DNA of 64,000 bases from Plotosus lineatus (taxonomy: Eukaryota; Chordata; Actinopteri; Siluriformes; Plotosidae), in the NCBI GenBank assembly GCA_024760905.1, contig CM045750.1:17842919-17906918 (forward strand), written 5' to 3'. Of this stretch, positions 12,631-23,800 are shown piece by piece (the first letter of the stretch is position 1; each line of letters starts with the position of its first letter). The notes beneath the pieces are model-generated. The model saw only the letters and a program-made list of their open reading frames with translations, searched no databases and was not told where the DNA came from. Both the position numbers and the translations under genes were made by a program.

Positions 12631-12764
12631 CTTATGTATGGATACATTTATCAAACAAAAAATATATAGATCACATTCTAACTATGAAGCACTCAAAGGA
12701 AATTCTCTCTAAAAATGTAGCACTCATTTCACTGCTTAATCCTAAGGAAGTGTACACCGTGAAC

Positions 12765-12995
12765 CACGGCAGGGCAACACACATGCAGCCATTCAAACTC
12801 ACACCTAGGACAATTTGGAACACCTGATTAGTCTAATGTGTTTGTCATTGGACAATATGGGAGGAAACTGGACTACCCAGAGAACACTCGCACAGGCATA
12901 AGGAGAACATACAAACTGCACACAGAAATGCCCGAGCCTGGGAATCAAACCCAGGACCTTCTTGTTGTGAGGCAGACATGCTATGCACTATGCTA
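12765..12995 (-). repeat. Fish SINE/L2-type copy
   Basis: Reverse complement of the common TGCATGTTCTC / CCTCCCAT / ATTGTCC body. The tRNA-like GGGTTTGATTCCCAGGC end is at about 12945. Confidence 0.65.
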
Positions 12996-13198
12996 TTGTT
13001 CTGCTTTTCTAAAATGTAGCTTCATATCTGGAATGAGAAATTTATATTTGAGCTTTTGCTGTAGAACGTTGGAGACCAAATACAAAATTATTTGAAATAA
13101 ATAGACATTCCAAGCTCATGTTAATTCTCTGAAGTAGACACTGTTTATTACATCTGCCAGGAGGTTGTTTTAATGTCTGTATGTTTTTTGTGCAATTA

Positions 13199-13596
13199 CA
13201 GGGATCCCTCGCTCCTTCGTGCTTCAGTAACTGCGGCTTCAGTGCATCGTGGGTTTTTCAAAAATATTCATTGAAAAATAAAAAATAAGGAAATTAAGGA
13301 AAAATCGGGAAAAAGTATGATGCAAAAAACAACCCAAAACCCCCCAACAAAACAACTTACATTTTTATGTGAGGCGCGCTTCTGTACGTGTGTATTTATA
13401 TTTTATTTACATCTCATGCATTATTTTTGAATGTTTAATTGTTATAAGCATTTATAGCATTGAATATGTATTTATTGATATTATATACACATATACATGT
13501 ACATACACGTCAGTCAGGGGTTGTTTCTACTTCATGGAAATCTTCGGTTGTAGAGGGTCTTGGTCCCCATTAACCACGGAAAGTGTGGGATCCCTG
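13199..13596. mobile_element. CAGGGATCC-type TIR element
   Basis: The left end CAGGGATCCCTCGCT and right end GGGATCCCTG are inverted. The interior contains TGTATTTATTGATATTATAT and GTACATACACGTCAGTCAG, shared with the copies at 46955, 50157, 52447 and 59588. No transposase seen. Confidence 0.75.
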
Positions 13597-14019
13597 TCAA
13601 TTATTAATGTACAAGCTATATAATATACTGATGATATATTATTAAAATAAATTTAAATAAATAATTCATCCATGCATTTAAAGTCTTTCTCCTGAAGACT
13701 GAGTTGACTGACTTTGTGGGGAAATCTGGAAATGAGTGCTGACTCATTTAAATGCAGAACCGGTGGATAGCAGCCCTTCTGATTTAGACTCTCATTTAAA
13801 TGCACAAATAACTTATTTATTATATATATTTTTAAATCATATTAAGTGGTTGAATCTACATCAGCATTGATGGACTTGATGGTGTTTGAAGCCATTTTCA
13901 TTTCCACAAAATGAAGATTCTAATTTTAGATGTTAATTTTGTCAATCATCACAGCATTGATATCTCATCACTGAAATTATAGAGAATACATTATTGAATT
14001 CACAGGTGTCAATCTCAAA

Positions 14020-15090
14020 GCCCTCAGGCCGAATCCAGCCGGTCAACTCATTTTATGTAGTCCGCCAGAGCCTTCAGAAGATATGATTATAATACATTCT
14101 TTGCATCGTCCATTACCATGAAACCTAATTCATCATCCCTTCCACTAGGTGGCAGCAACCTACTTCAATTATTCAGCTACACTGACGGTTATTAAAAGCT
14201 CTGAGAGAGAAATCTTTATATATTTGTACTTGTTGGGAGTTGGGAGTTTACCCTGTGGTTTTATTGATGATATTTGGGCACTTGAGCAAATTATGAGGTG
14301 TCATTTTGTCACTGGACATGTGTAGATCACGTTGCAAAAGTGGAGCAAATGCAAAACAACATTTAAGTGCCCAATTTGAGGAGTGGTTTGGAAAGACCTA
14401 TACAAAGGCTCAAAAATGTTCACTATTATTAGTCTAGTGCACATCGTAATGCCACATCTGTCACATAAATAACATCTCCGGGCAATGGATGAGGTGGAGG
14501 GCAGGTTGAGCTACAGTGAGGTAGCGAGGCCTCAGGGCTGCACACAGCCCACACCATCAGAACTGATTAACTGCTACAGCATGACAGGGTCAGTTGATGA
14601 CAAGGCCACCACGCCCATGGCAAGAGAGTGATGACTCCAGGACAGGATCATTGCATCCGGTCACAGTACTTGTGTGATGGATTTCGCCACGTTGTATCAC
14701 TGCAAACGAACATACCTGATACTGGCTGTTATGTGATTTTGATTTTGGCAGATGCCGTTTTGTTTTGTTGTTTTTGATGTGAAAATTGATTCTTGCCACT
14801 TTTTTGTTGTTTTTTTTTGAAGCCAACAACATACTAAACAAATTATCCATATAACAAAAATCCGATTTTGGGTACCAGAATAAAAATTATGTTGAAAATG
14901 ATGGTCCGAAAGTTTTTAATGATTGTCAGTGTAGTTATTCATGACTTGACAAAGGTTGGCTGTTAACGTGTCAATTTAAAACATTGTCAGAAAATGCAAG
15001 TAAATAAAGTAAAAGAGGAGAAACGCCTAATCAAATAATTTCGTAATGTGTAGTTCATGGTTGCCCTTTGAGAATATATTTTCAGTGATT
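14020..15090. repeat. Composite of dispersed repeat fragments
   Basis: The segment CTTTGCATCGTCCATTACCA with CCACTAGGTGGC (14096-14157) and AATAAAGTAAAAGAGGA (about 15004) also occur together at 22079-22205. They are probably two ends of one nonautonomous element, here split by about 800 bp of unrecognised sequence. Confidence 0.5.
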
Positions 15091-15093
15091 ATT

Positions 15094-15325
15094 CAGTCAA
15101 CTGGGTTATCAAAGGCCAGCCATGTCTCTCACTGTCTGTGTGGCCTGTGGAAGGCATGTGAAAGAACCATTGCTGACTTTTGTCAGGAGTAACTGCACAG
15201 ACCTTAGTGTGTTTTGGCCCTGCAATGGCCTGGCGAGCTGTCCAGGGTGTACTCTGCCCTCAGCCAGAGTCAGTTGAGATGGGCGCCAGCCTCCCTGTAA
15301 CCCTAATTAGGATTAAGTAGTTCAG
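15094..15325 (+). mobile_element. SINE family A copy, 5'-truncated, L2-type tail
   Basis: It starts in the body (AACTGGGTTATCAAAGGCC). It switches after GTGTTTT to GGCCTGGCGAGCTGTCCAGG and ends CCCTAATTAGGATTAAG. Confidence 0.85.
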
Positions 15326-15585
15326 CAAGACAATTCACATATGTAGCCAAAGGTGATTTACCCATATTGTTAACTCTTGGGACAGTAATCCTTTTCCCCG
15401 TATGTTGGAGTTCGATTTTTAGGCATTCATCCGACACATCAATAATCAATTCAGTGGTTATTCCACATAAGAACCGCATGCAGTGACTAATAGTAGAATA
15501 TTCATCCAAGGAAGGGTTTTATTTCTGAAATAAATAGAGGCACCACCACTGCTTTATAAAAGAATTGATAGAAATAGATCTAGGG

Positions 15586-15840
15586 TGGCACAGTAGTGGG
15601 GTAGGTAGGTAGATCTGCCTCACAGCAAGAAAGTCTTGCTTTCGAATCCTGTGCTTGACAAGTTTTTCTGTGTGGGGTTTGCATGTTCTCGCAGAGCTTG
15701 TGTAGGTTTCCTGAGGATACTCTAGTTTCCTCCCTCAGTCCACTAAATTGCCCCTAGGTGTAGATGTGAGCATGAAGTTTTGTATGCTGACCTGCGATAA
15801 ATATCTCAGACTCGTATGCAGAAGCTGGGGAGGGAAGATT
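15586..15840 (+). repeat. Fish SINE/L2-type copy
   Basis: GGTGGCACAGTAGTGGGGTA head, CTTTCGAATCCTGTGC B-box-like block, then TTTGCATGTTCTCGCAGAGC body. Confidence 0.65.
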
Positions 15841-16096
15841 ATAAACATTTTTTAAACCTTCATACCACTTTCTCACCAACTAAACTTTCATACGGACACC
15901 TGTGGTACCTCGAGGACGAACATGCCGTATAGATGCGGAAAACAGTCCGCCTCCTCTTTCCTTCGAAGGCTACGATCCTTCAACAATAGCTGATTCATAG
16001 CCTTTTATATCAAGGGAGAAAATGTACCGTATAATCGCCATCAGCATCATATGCTACCACCAGTGCCCTGCCAATGTTCACAGTGGTCATATGATA

Positions 16097-16375
16097 TTAG
16101 TGGTGGTGCCACGTTATACGGAAATTACATCCTTTCGGTCTTTCCACATAAATGCAGTGGAAAAAAATGAGTGTGAATGTACTGCGAGTAGTTGCAGAAA
16201 GCTGTGGTGCTGACGGTTCTCTGTGGCAACTTGCGACGCACAGGACACCAATCTCACGTTGCTCCGCGAAAGAATCTTCGTAAACTTCCACGGGTTGAGT
16301 TGCGTTGGTGACAAAGAGGCTTAAGACAGAGAGGAGTACCAAACGGTCGACTCTACAGTACATCAGCGGTAACAC
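16097..16375 (-). other. Possible small secreted-protein ORF (weak candidate)
   Basis: The 92-codon minus-strand frame starts MLPLMYCRVDRLVLLSVLSL. This is a plausible signal peptide, followed by TNATQPVEVYEDSF and a CVASC pair of cysteines. I recognise no family. No splice or polyadenylation signal was confirmed and the second half looks less protein-like. It may be one exon of an unannotated gene or chance. Confidence 0.2.
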
Positions 16376-16800
16376 TAGATGGTTGAGATTTTTTTAGCAG
16401 CAGATGAAACAGTGATTTGCATATTCAGAGCACATACAGTATATGCATGGTACATATTTAAATACATAAAATATTTATTTGTACAAAAAGGTTTACATTG
16501 TTAACAAAATGCTACATATGAATACACAGAGGGCAGATAAATACAAACGTGATGGTGTTCCAAAGGCATACAAAAAAAAAATAAGTATAATTCATAAGGC
16601 TTTTGGTGTTCACAATCACATATACAGTGTACTATTTAGCTGTGTACATTTACACTGAATAATTGAATTATAATTAATTGCATAAATGCTGCTTGGTTCA
16701 GCACAGTTGCTGATATTTCAACGTATTTCGTTGCACATACACACAATAAAAAGAATTCTAAATTTAAAGACACCTTCCATGCGAGGCCCTGAAACTACAC

Positions 16801-16804
<4 letters not shown>

Positions 16805-16848
<44 letters not shown>
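16805..16848. repeat. (GA)n microsatellite
   Basis: About 21 GA units. The surrounding 16380-17160 holds no recognisable gene. Confidence 0.95.
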
Positions 16849-16849
<1 letters not shown>

Positions 16850-17167
16850 ATTTCATCTAAAAATACACCGTGTTTCCGAAATCGTTTTCCGAAAACTGAT
16901 CTGAATGGCACCTAGAATTATCTAACCTAGGAACTACTAGTGCAGGAAACAAGTAACTCGGACATTATTGTAATGCGTGAACCACTTTCCTTAAACACAT
17001 GCATAAATCAGTAAGAAATACTTGATTTAAACATGTTGGAAAAATTAATTAAGCTGCCGATTCGGCGAATGAAATAACTAAATTTAATATGCAACAATGC
17101 CATCATTGGTCAAAATCCTCAGATAACTTTAGATCGAGCAGATTATTAAGACCTCATTTTGAGTGTT

Positions 17168-18582
17168 AATTACCTCCGCCAATGAGGTAGTGTTTAACCC
17201 CTGGTTTGTATGTTTGTTGATGACGTCAGGTCAGAGTTCGCTCTGTTACTGGTAGCACTGTAACCCAGTACAATCTGCCACATGGTCGGCGACGCCTGGC
17301 AGGATGAAATACAAGATCTGTCAAAGGGCGGATGACCTCCAGGTCAGCCAAAGGTCATCGTGCAATCTTGTTTAAAGACTTTCGACCCACCAAGTTTGCA
17401 TTCCAGTATAGCCAATGAGAGTATTGGCTCAGCTGTGGTCGACATACTAATAGTAGTTACGGGATTACACAAAAGGTTGTGTGGGTTTCTATGAAATTTC
17501 TACCAAACATGGTGGCACTTGTGACAAGGAAGACTTGATTAGAATTTGGAGATGATCGGGATCAAATTCTGGATTCTGGAACAATCGACATATTCTGACT
17601 GCGGCAGAATTGCTACCACTCAGGTAAACAATAAGGTCTGTATATTATTAGTTATATAATGAAAGGTTTGTTATTACGCGGTGGAGTAGTGATTAGCTTG
17701 TCCACCTCCTTGCATGTTCTCCCTGTACGTGACAGGAATCCCTCTGGGTACGACAGTTCCCACCCAAAGATATGAATATTACGATAATTGGCTATGCCAT
17801 ATTGCCCCTAGGTGTGAGTGTAGTGGTTGTGTGTATTAGCCCCTGCTAGGGTCGAACGAGCAGTTCAGGGTGTGCCCTGCCTTCGCCTAGTATCAGCTGA
17901 GTTAGGCATCAGCCCTCCTGGGACCATAGTAATATTAAGAGGCACAGAAAGTGAGTGAGTGAGTAAAAGTTTGAAGTGAAAACAAAACTTTAATATAAGG
18001 TGACATTGATTTTTTTTTCTGTTGCCTGAGTGATAGCAATACACTCCTTTAGCTTAACAATGTGAGATCAGACAATTTTTTTGAAGGTGTTAGATTATAA
18101 CAGGCCCGGAAGAATTTTTATGAAATTTCTACTAGACGCATTAGGACAATGAAGACTTTGTTTGATTTTGAACATGATTCGGATCAAAATTTAAAATTAA
18201 GTAGACATGTATTCTCGACACTGAACACCGGGGGCATCATCCACATGGTCAACTGCACCCTCCAGAGTGCTAATAGGCATTTTTAATGAATTGACCTCTG
18301 TGACCTTGAAAAATAAGTCAAGGCAAACCAGTTCCGATAAACTGGTAGAGCGTGCCGTAGGGACCATTCAACATGATTATAAAATAAATAAAGAATAGGC
18401 ACTGCGAGAGTGTTACGAAGTGAGAAGTGAATGGACGAAAGAGCAGGACAGCCTGTGAAAATATAGTATCCCCTACACTTCGCGGGGTTCCAATTAAAAA
18501 GACTCAAACATTGTGATCTCAGACAATTTATGACCATGTTTTTGTTCATGTGGAGGATTGGCTGACTTGGCGGAGGTTTGTG
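17168..18582. repeat. ACCTCCGCCAA-type dispersed repeat with nested SINE
   Basis: The left end ACCTCCGCCAATGAGGT and right end GACTTGGCGGAGGT are roughly inverted. Two related internal blocks (near 17490 and 18110: TATGAAATTTCTAC, then GATCAAA) suggest two diverged copies. A fish SINE lies at about 17678-17960 inside. Confidence 0.5.
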
Positions 18583-19300
18583 TACGTCGGGTACTCTTAC
18601 TTTGAAAGTGTTCGATTATTACAGGTCAGATTTAAATTGGCAAACAAGCTTATTTCCTTAAAAAAAAAAAAAAAGTAAAGAGTTTTAAATCACTTGCCAC
18701 TCCTTATATCCATGATTGCCTTTGATCTGTCTAAAGTCAAAAGATGTACAGATTAAAAGAAAACAAACAAACAAACAAAAAAAAACACTGATATGGACAT
18801 GATCTGTAACCGATGCAAAGATTTCACCGTAAGCAATCCAACAAACATAAGTGTGAACGATGCAAATTTAAGTGCTGATGCAACTGCTTTGTGCAACATA
18901 TCAAAAATTAGAGCACGGCATTTGTTAAATAAACGAAAGGTCTAAGTGCAAGCGAGTATATACTGCAAGATGACCCTGACACAGAGCCAGTTAGCATAAA
19001 GAAGAATGACAAAGGCATTACGAATAAAGTACATGACCAGACTGTCATACCTCCATTAATCACTGTGTATCGAGAGCACCACGTCATAAAAATATCATAT
19101 ATTACCAAAAATCCAGTCGTGCCTGCAAACAGCCCGAGTCTGATGGTTAGAAAATGGCAGCAGTTTCTGTGGTTCTGTGGCGAGCAGTCATATTTTTGGT
19201 TTGAGGCCTCTTTTGTTTGCTTGTTGGGTTTTATTTTGTCTTTCTTCAATCTTGCCATACAGTCTTTTGGAATGTTGCAGCGATTTACAAAAGCAGTTTT
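18583..19300. other. mxd3 downstream region, probably partly 3' UTR
   Basis: No second gene recognised. A long minus-strand frame that overlaps the last mxd3 exon is out of frame with it and was rejected. Confidence 0.4.
19230..19235 (-). promoter_or_regulatory. Candidate polyadenylation signal of mxd3
   Basis: AATAAA on the minus strand lies 73 nt after the mxd3 stop. It is the nearest possible signal, and the real 3' UTR could be longer. Confidence 0.3.
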
Positions 19301-19307
19301 ATGGTCG

Positions 19308-19721
19308 TCATAACCAGGCACGATCAGAAGTGGAGTAACTATGGTCGGCGTCAGTACGCATAATGCCCAGACCATCAGCGTCCAGAGTCCACACCATGCT
19401 CTCGACATCAATCTCCACATCTTCTGCAATAAGAGAACAGGAGAACAGATGATTCTTTTATTTTATTTAAAATTTGATTTCAACATTTGCAAATAATACT
19501 CATACATATAATGCAATATATCAGTCAATAATAATTTATACCATACAATAGTTTATAAGTTTATAAATAAAAGATAAAATGCTTTAACATTATGTTTCTG
19601 GACTATAATAACAATCCTAATCACCAGTGCAGTTTATTATATACAGTACAGATTTAAGAAATACAAGCTTTCAGCTTTTTATCCTATCGTTACAAACCAG
19701 ATACAGATCATCATTACAGAG

Positions 19722-19773
<52 letters not shown>

Positions 19774-20842
19774 TGGGTGCTACTCATGAGAAGCTAATTG
19801 CTAATGCTTGCCAACCGGCAGTCCATTCTAGGTTTCTTTGCAACAAAATTTGAAAGTCTGCGATAGCCTAGGGCGCTGTATAGGGTGTACTCTGCCCTTG
19901 CCCAGAGTTGCCTGAGATGTGCGCCAGCCTGCCTGTGACCCTAATTAAGATTAAGAGGTTCTGAAAATGAATGAATGAAAATTTAGACGTATTTGATGGT
20001 GAGAATGTTGAGAATTTTTAAAATCATTTAAAAATTTTATTTTACTTTTAGAATTTGAAGATATTACACCAAATGTGACCATCAACCTGTTGTGAGGAAC
20101 AGGAAGTAAAAATCTAGAACCAACCAACTCCCCTGTTAAACAGTTGATGATGACAATGTACAGACGCTCCCCGACTTACGTTTTTAATTGGTTCCGGACG
20201 GCCGAACGCAAGTTAAAAGTGAACCTAAGTTGTTACAGTGACGTATGACACTCATACTGTACTATACATCCATAAATACCATTACCGTATCTCATAAAAC
20301 ACCCCTAAATCAATTATTATAAACATAACATTGTAAAACAATATTGAATATATCAAATAATATCATCATTAATTTCAAATAAATCACTTATTTATACTGA
20401 GTCACTTTACATGAAGCTTAAAACAGCCAATCAACGCTTACAATACGTGAGGCGCTCAAAACCGAAAGTAGTGTACTTGTGAAAGTTGTGTACTTGCTGT
20501 GGGTTATACGGACTTCCGGTCTTAAGTGCGCAAGGGTGATGTTGAACTCGTTTAGAACTCAGCCTGCACTGATGTGAATCACCAGCAAAGCGGAGAGTTC
20601 TCTTTCCTGGATTCGGGTTTTCATTCATATTACAACTCTCTTTGCTTAACCGAGTATGCGTGGTACATTGTGCCGATCCGAGAAGATAGTTAATTCATCT
20701 CTGTGTATGAGACTTGCACCCATGCTAGTAACTTACACTTCTGACCAACCATATTTGCTTAGGGTTACAAAAGTCCGCAAAACAGTGTAAACACAAAGAT
20801 CACAGAGACGACGTCTTAACATAAGGGTAAACCGCTATATAA

Positions 20843-20890
<48 letters not shown>

Positions 20891-23800
20891 TATAACTGCA
20901 CTGGGAAGAAGGAGGGGCACGTTCAGTCTGTCGTTTGCAAACAATGGACACAACGTCATTATGTCATTGTGTCATTACTTCAGCGGACTACATAGGTACG
21001 TCTAAACTCAAAATCTGCCTTTAAAAAAAAAAAAAAAACTTTAAAATTGAAAAAAAAAAAAATAAGTAAAACGGATGAACATAAGACGGGGAGTGTCTAT
21101 ATTTTTTTAGTTTTCAAAAATTTGATAAAATTTATTTCCCCAGTAGACATGGATAAAATAAGAGGTATTCCACTCCCTCCTCATCAGACATGACAGATAG
21201 CAGTTAAAATTCTATCAGTTTATATCCAATGAGAGAGAACGGAATTACTTAAGGTAAACTACATGGGAATGGTGTGATCTGTTTGCTTCATTATCGCAGT
21301 TATTTCACAGTATTCGTAAGCACTAACTTATAAGGATGATTCCATGAGCAGAGAAAGCGTTTGCTCATAGCTGATCAAAAGGTAAAACTTTCCCCAAAAT
21401 TAATTAATCATCAGTTATGCAACTGGTAGTATTATTAGTATTATTAAAAACTAACTCAAATAAAATATTGCACTAAACAAATCTATCTACATATACAAAA
21501 TTAAACGATGCAGGTTTTAAATTATTTGATGTAATGAAGCTGTTGCTGGGATTAGAAGAACGATAGTGATGTCACACGGCATGGTTATGTCTCTATTCAC
21601 TAATCAGGCTGAACTAATTCTGGATTATATATTTACAGTGATGTTCATGACTCGTTCAGAGCACTATACATCACGGCAGGGCAGTTACCTCTATCCGAAT
21701 CAGATCGTTCAGAGGACACGGCTGAGCCAAGGCTGTCGTTTCGCATCCTCTCTGTGCCACTCTGCAGCTGCTGCAAACGGATACGCAGCTCCTGCTGCTC
21801 CCAGCGCAGCCGGTCCTTCAGCAGCTCGGCCCGTTCGTCCTGCTCCTGCAGCTTCTGCAAACAAGTCACCAGTGGAATGAAACTCCATTATAAATGCCTT
21901 TAAGTTGCACAATCTGCGAGTGCTACTTCCTGTTTAAAAAAAATAAAAAATCTGTGGACAGTCACACACTCCCGTTTAACCATTTGAAGAACCTTTCTGA
22001 TGTCATTTAAACACGTGATGTCATGTGAAATCAAATAAACCTGCCAGTGCTTTCAAAGTACTGTATATGTTATCGTACCTTCTTTGCATCATCCATTACC
22101 ATGAAACATGATTTATCGTGCGTCCACTAGGTGGCGACAAACAAATTTCACATGTTGCCGTCACGCATTGTCAGGAAAGGAGAATGAATAAAGTAAAAGA
22201 GGACAAATCATCAACCAAACTAATCAGTTTGCTAGGCAGGTTTCATGATTGTTCTTTTAGACTGGATTCTCCGCCCCTTGATGACCTTAAAATTTATTCA
22301 TTCATTCAGTTTCTGAATAACTTAATCCTAATTATGGGCACGGGAAGGCTGGTGCCCTTCTCAGCCGACTCTGGGCGAGGGCAGAGTACACCATGGACGG
22401 TTCGCCAGGCCATCACAGGGCAGAAACACTTTCCTCTTGTTGAAAGTCAGCAATGGTTCTTTTACAGCCTCTCACCATAGACAGTGAGAGACATGGTCGG
22501 CCTTTGATGATCCAGTTAGCCGCTGACAGCCTGATGAGAGTGAGACTTGAACCCTCAACCTTGGGATCAGTGATCTAGCACCTTTACCACCAGGCCACCA
22601 TGCACCATGCCCCATCTTAAAATTGAGTGACGTCATCATCGTCATCATCATCATCATCATCATCATAATCATCATGGATGTGAAATTTAGTGAAAATGAG
22701 TTTGACACCCTAGATACCGGAACAGTAAGACGCAAATACCTGCATCCAAAGTCCACACAAATGACCTCTGATGCGTCCGTGATAATCTACAACACGTCCA
22801 GTATATGTTCCAAATCTTTCGAAAAGCAACAGTACACTCTAACTAATTCATTTTACAAGTCATACTGAGAACCAATATTCAAACCATGATCAGAGTTTAA
22901 ACTAACACTTTTTGTTCATTCTATTTGATGGAAATATTCAATGAAGCTCTTCATCCGTCTAAAAAAATAAATAAATAAATTTTATTTTTTTATTTTATTT
23001 TTTTTGTTTGTTGCACTGAACTGCTTTCAACTCGAAGAGCCGAGTGCTCATTGACATGCTTCTCTATGATGCCTCTCATCCGTGCCTGATTGGCTAATTA
23101 AACAGCATCACAACATGGGTCTTCACGCTCCAGCCAGTCACAGAGCCTGTCAATAAGCATCAGCAAAGAATGATTTTAAACCGAATTGTCGCTATAATCT
23201 CAATAGTTCGTTCAGTAAGTATTTATAACACCCTTAATGTGCAGGTGTTCCTAATAATTCGGACAGTGAGTGTGTACAATGTGAATAATAAAAAGATATG
23301 TTTGGAAAGACATACATACAGCTAAATTTTTCCCAGTCCCCTTTAAAGCCGCATTTACACAGGAAATAATGAACGGAAGGCAACCACGAAAAAATCAACG
23401 ATCGCCAACAAAATGAGTGGAGAAATTTTCAAGTGATGCGAAGTGGGCGGGTGCGTCGTTCAAGTAAGCCGAACTTACACATGAGTGACAACCAATCAAA
23501 GCTCAAAAATCATATTGACTGACAGACGCTGCTAAAAAACTCCTAATAGGGCGGGCGGAGTCTATCTCAGCCGACACTGGGTGAAGGTGGAGTTCACCCG
23601 GAACAACTCGCCTAACCATCAAAGAGCGAATACACACTCACAACCCCTTACACTTACACCAAGAGTCAGTTTGAAACACAAGTTAGCCCAACGTGTGTTT
23701 TATTGGACTGTGGGAGGAAACGGGAGTACTTGGAGGAAAGCCACGTAAACTCCGCAGAAACGCCCAAGCACTGGACTCGAACCAAGAACCTTGTTGCTGT

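Noticed and set aside
8445..19300. A rab24 or lman2 ortholog between prelid1 and mxd3
   Set aside because: I looked on both strands for small-GTPase or lectin motifs and saw none.
18908..19429. A 173-codon minus-strand ORF with hydrophobic segments
   Set aside because: It overlaps the last mxd3 exon in a different frame. The mxd3 frame (EDVEIDVES to AWL) fits the phase of exon 5 and the family C-terminus, so the long ORF is most likely incidental.
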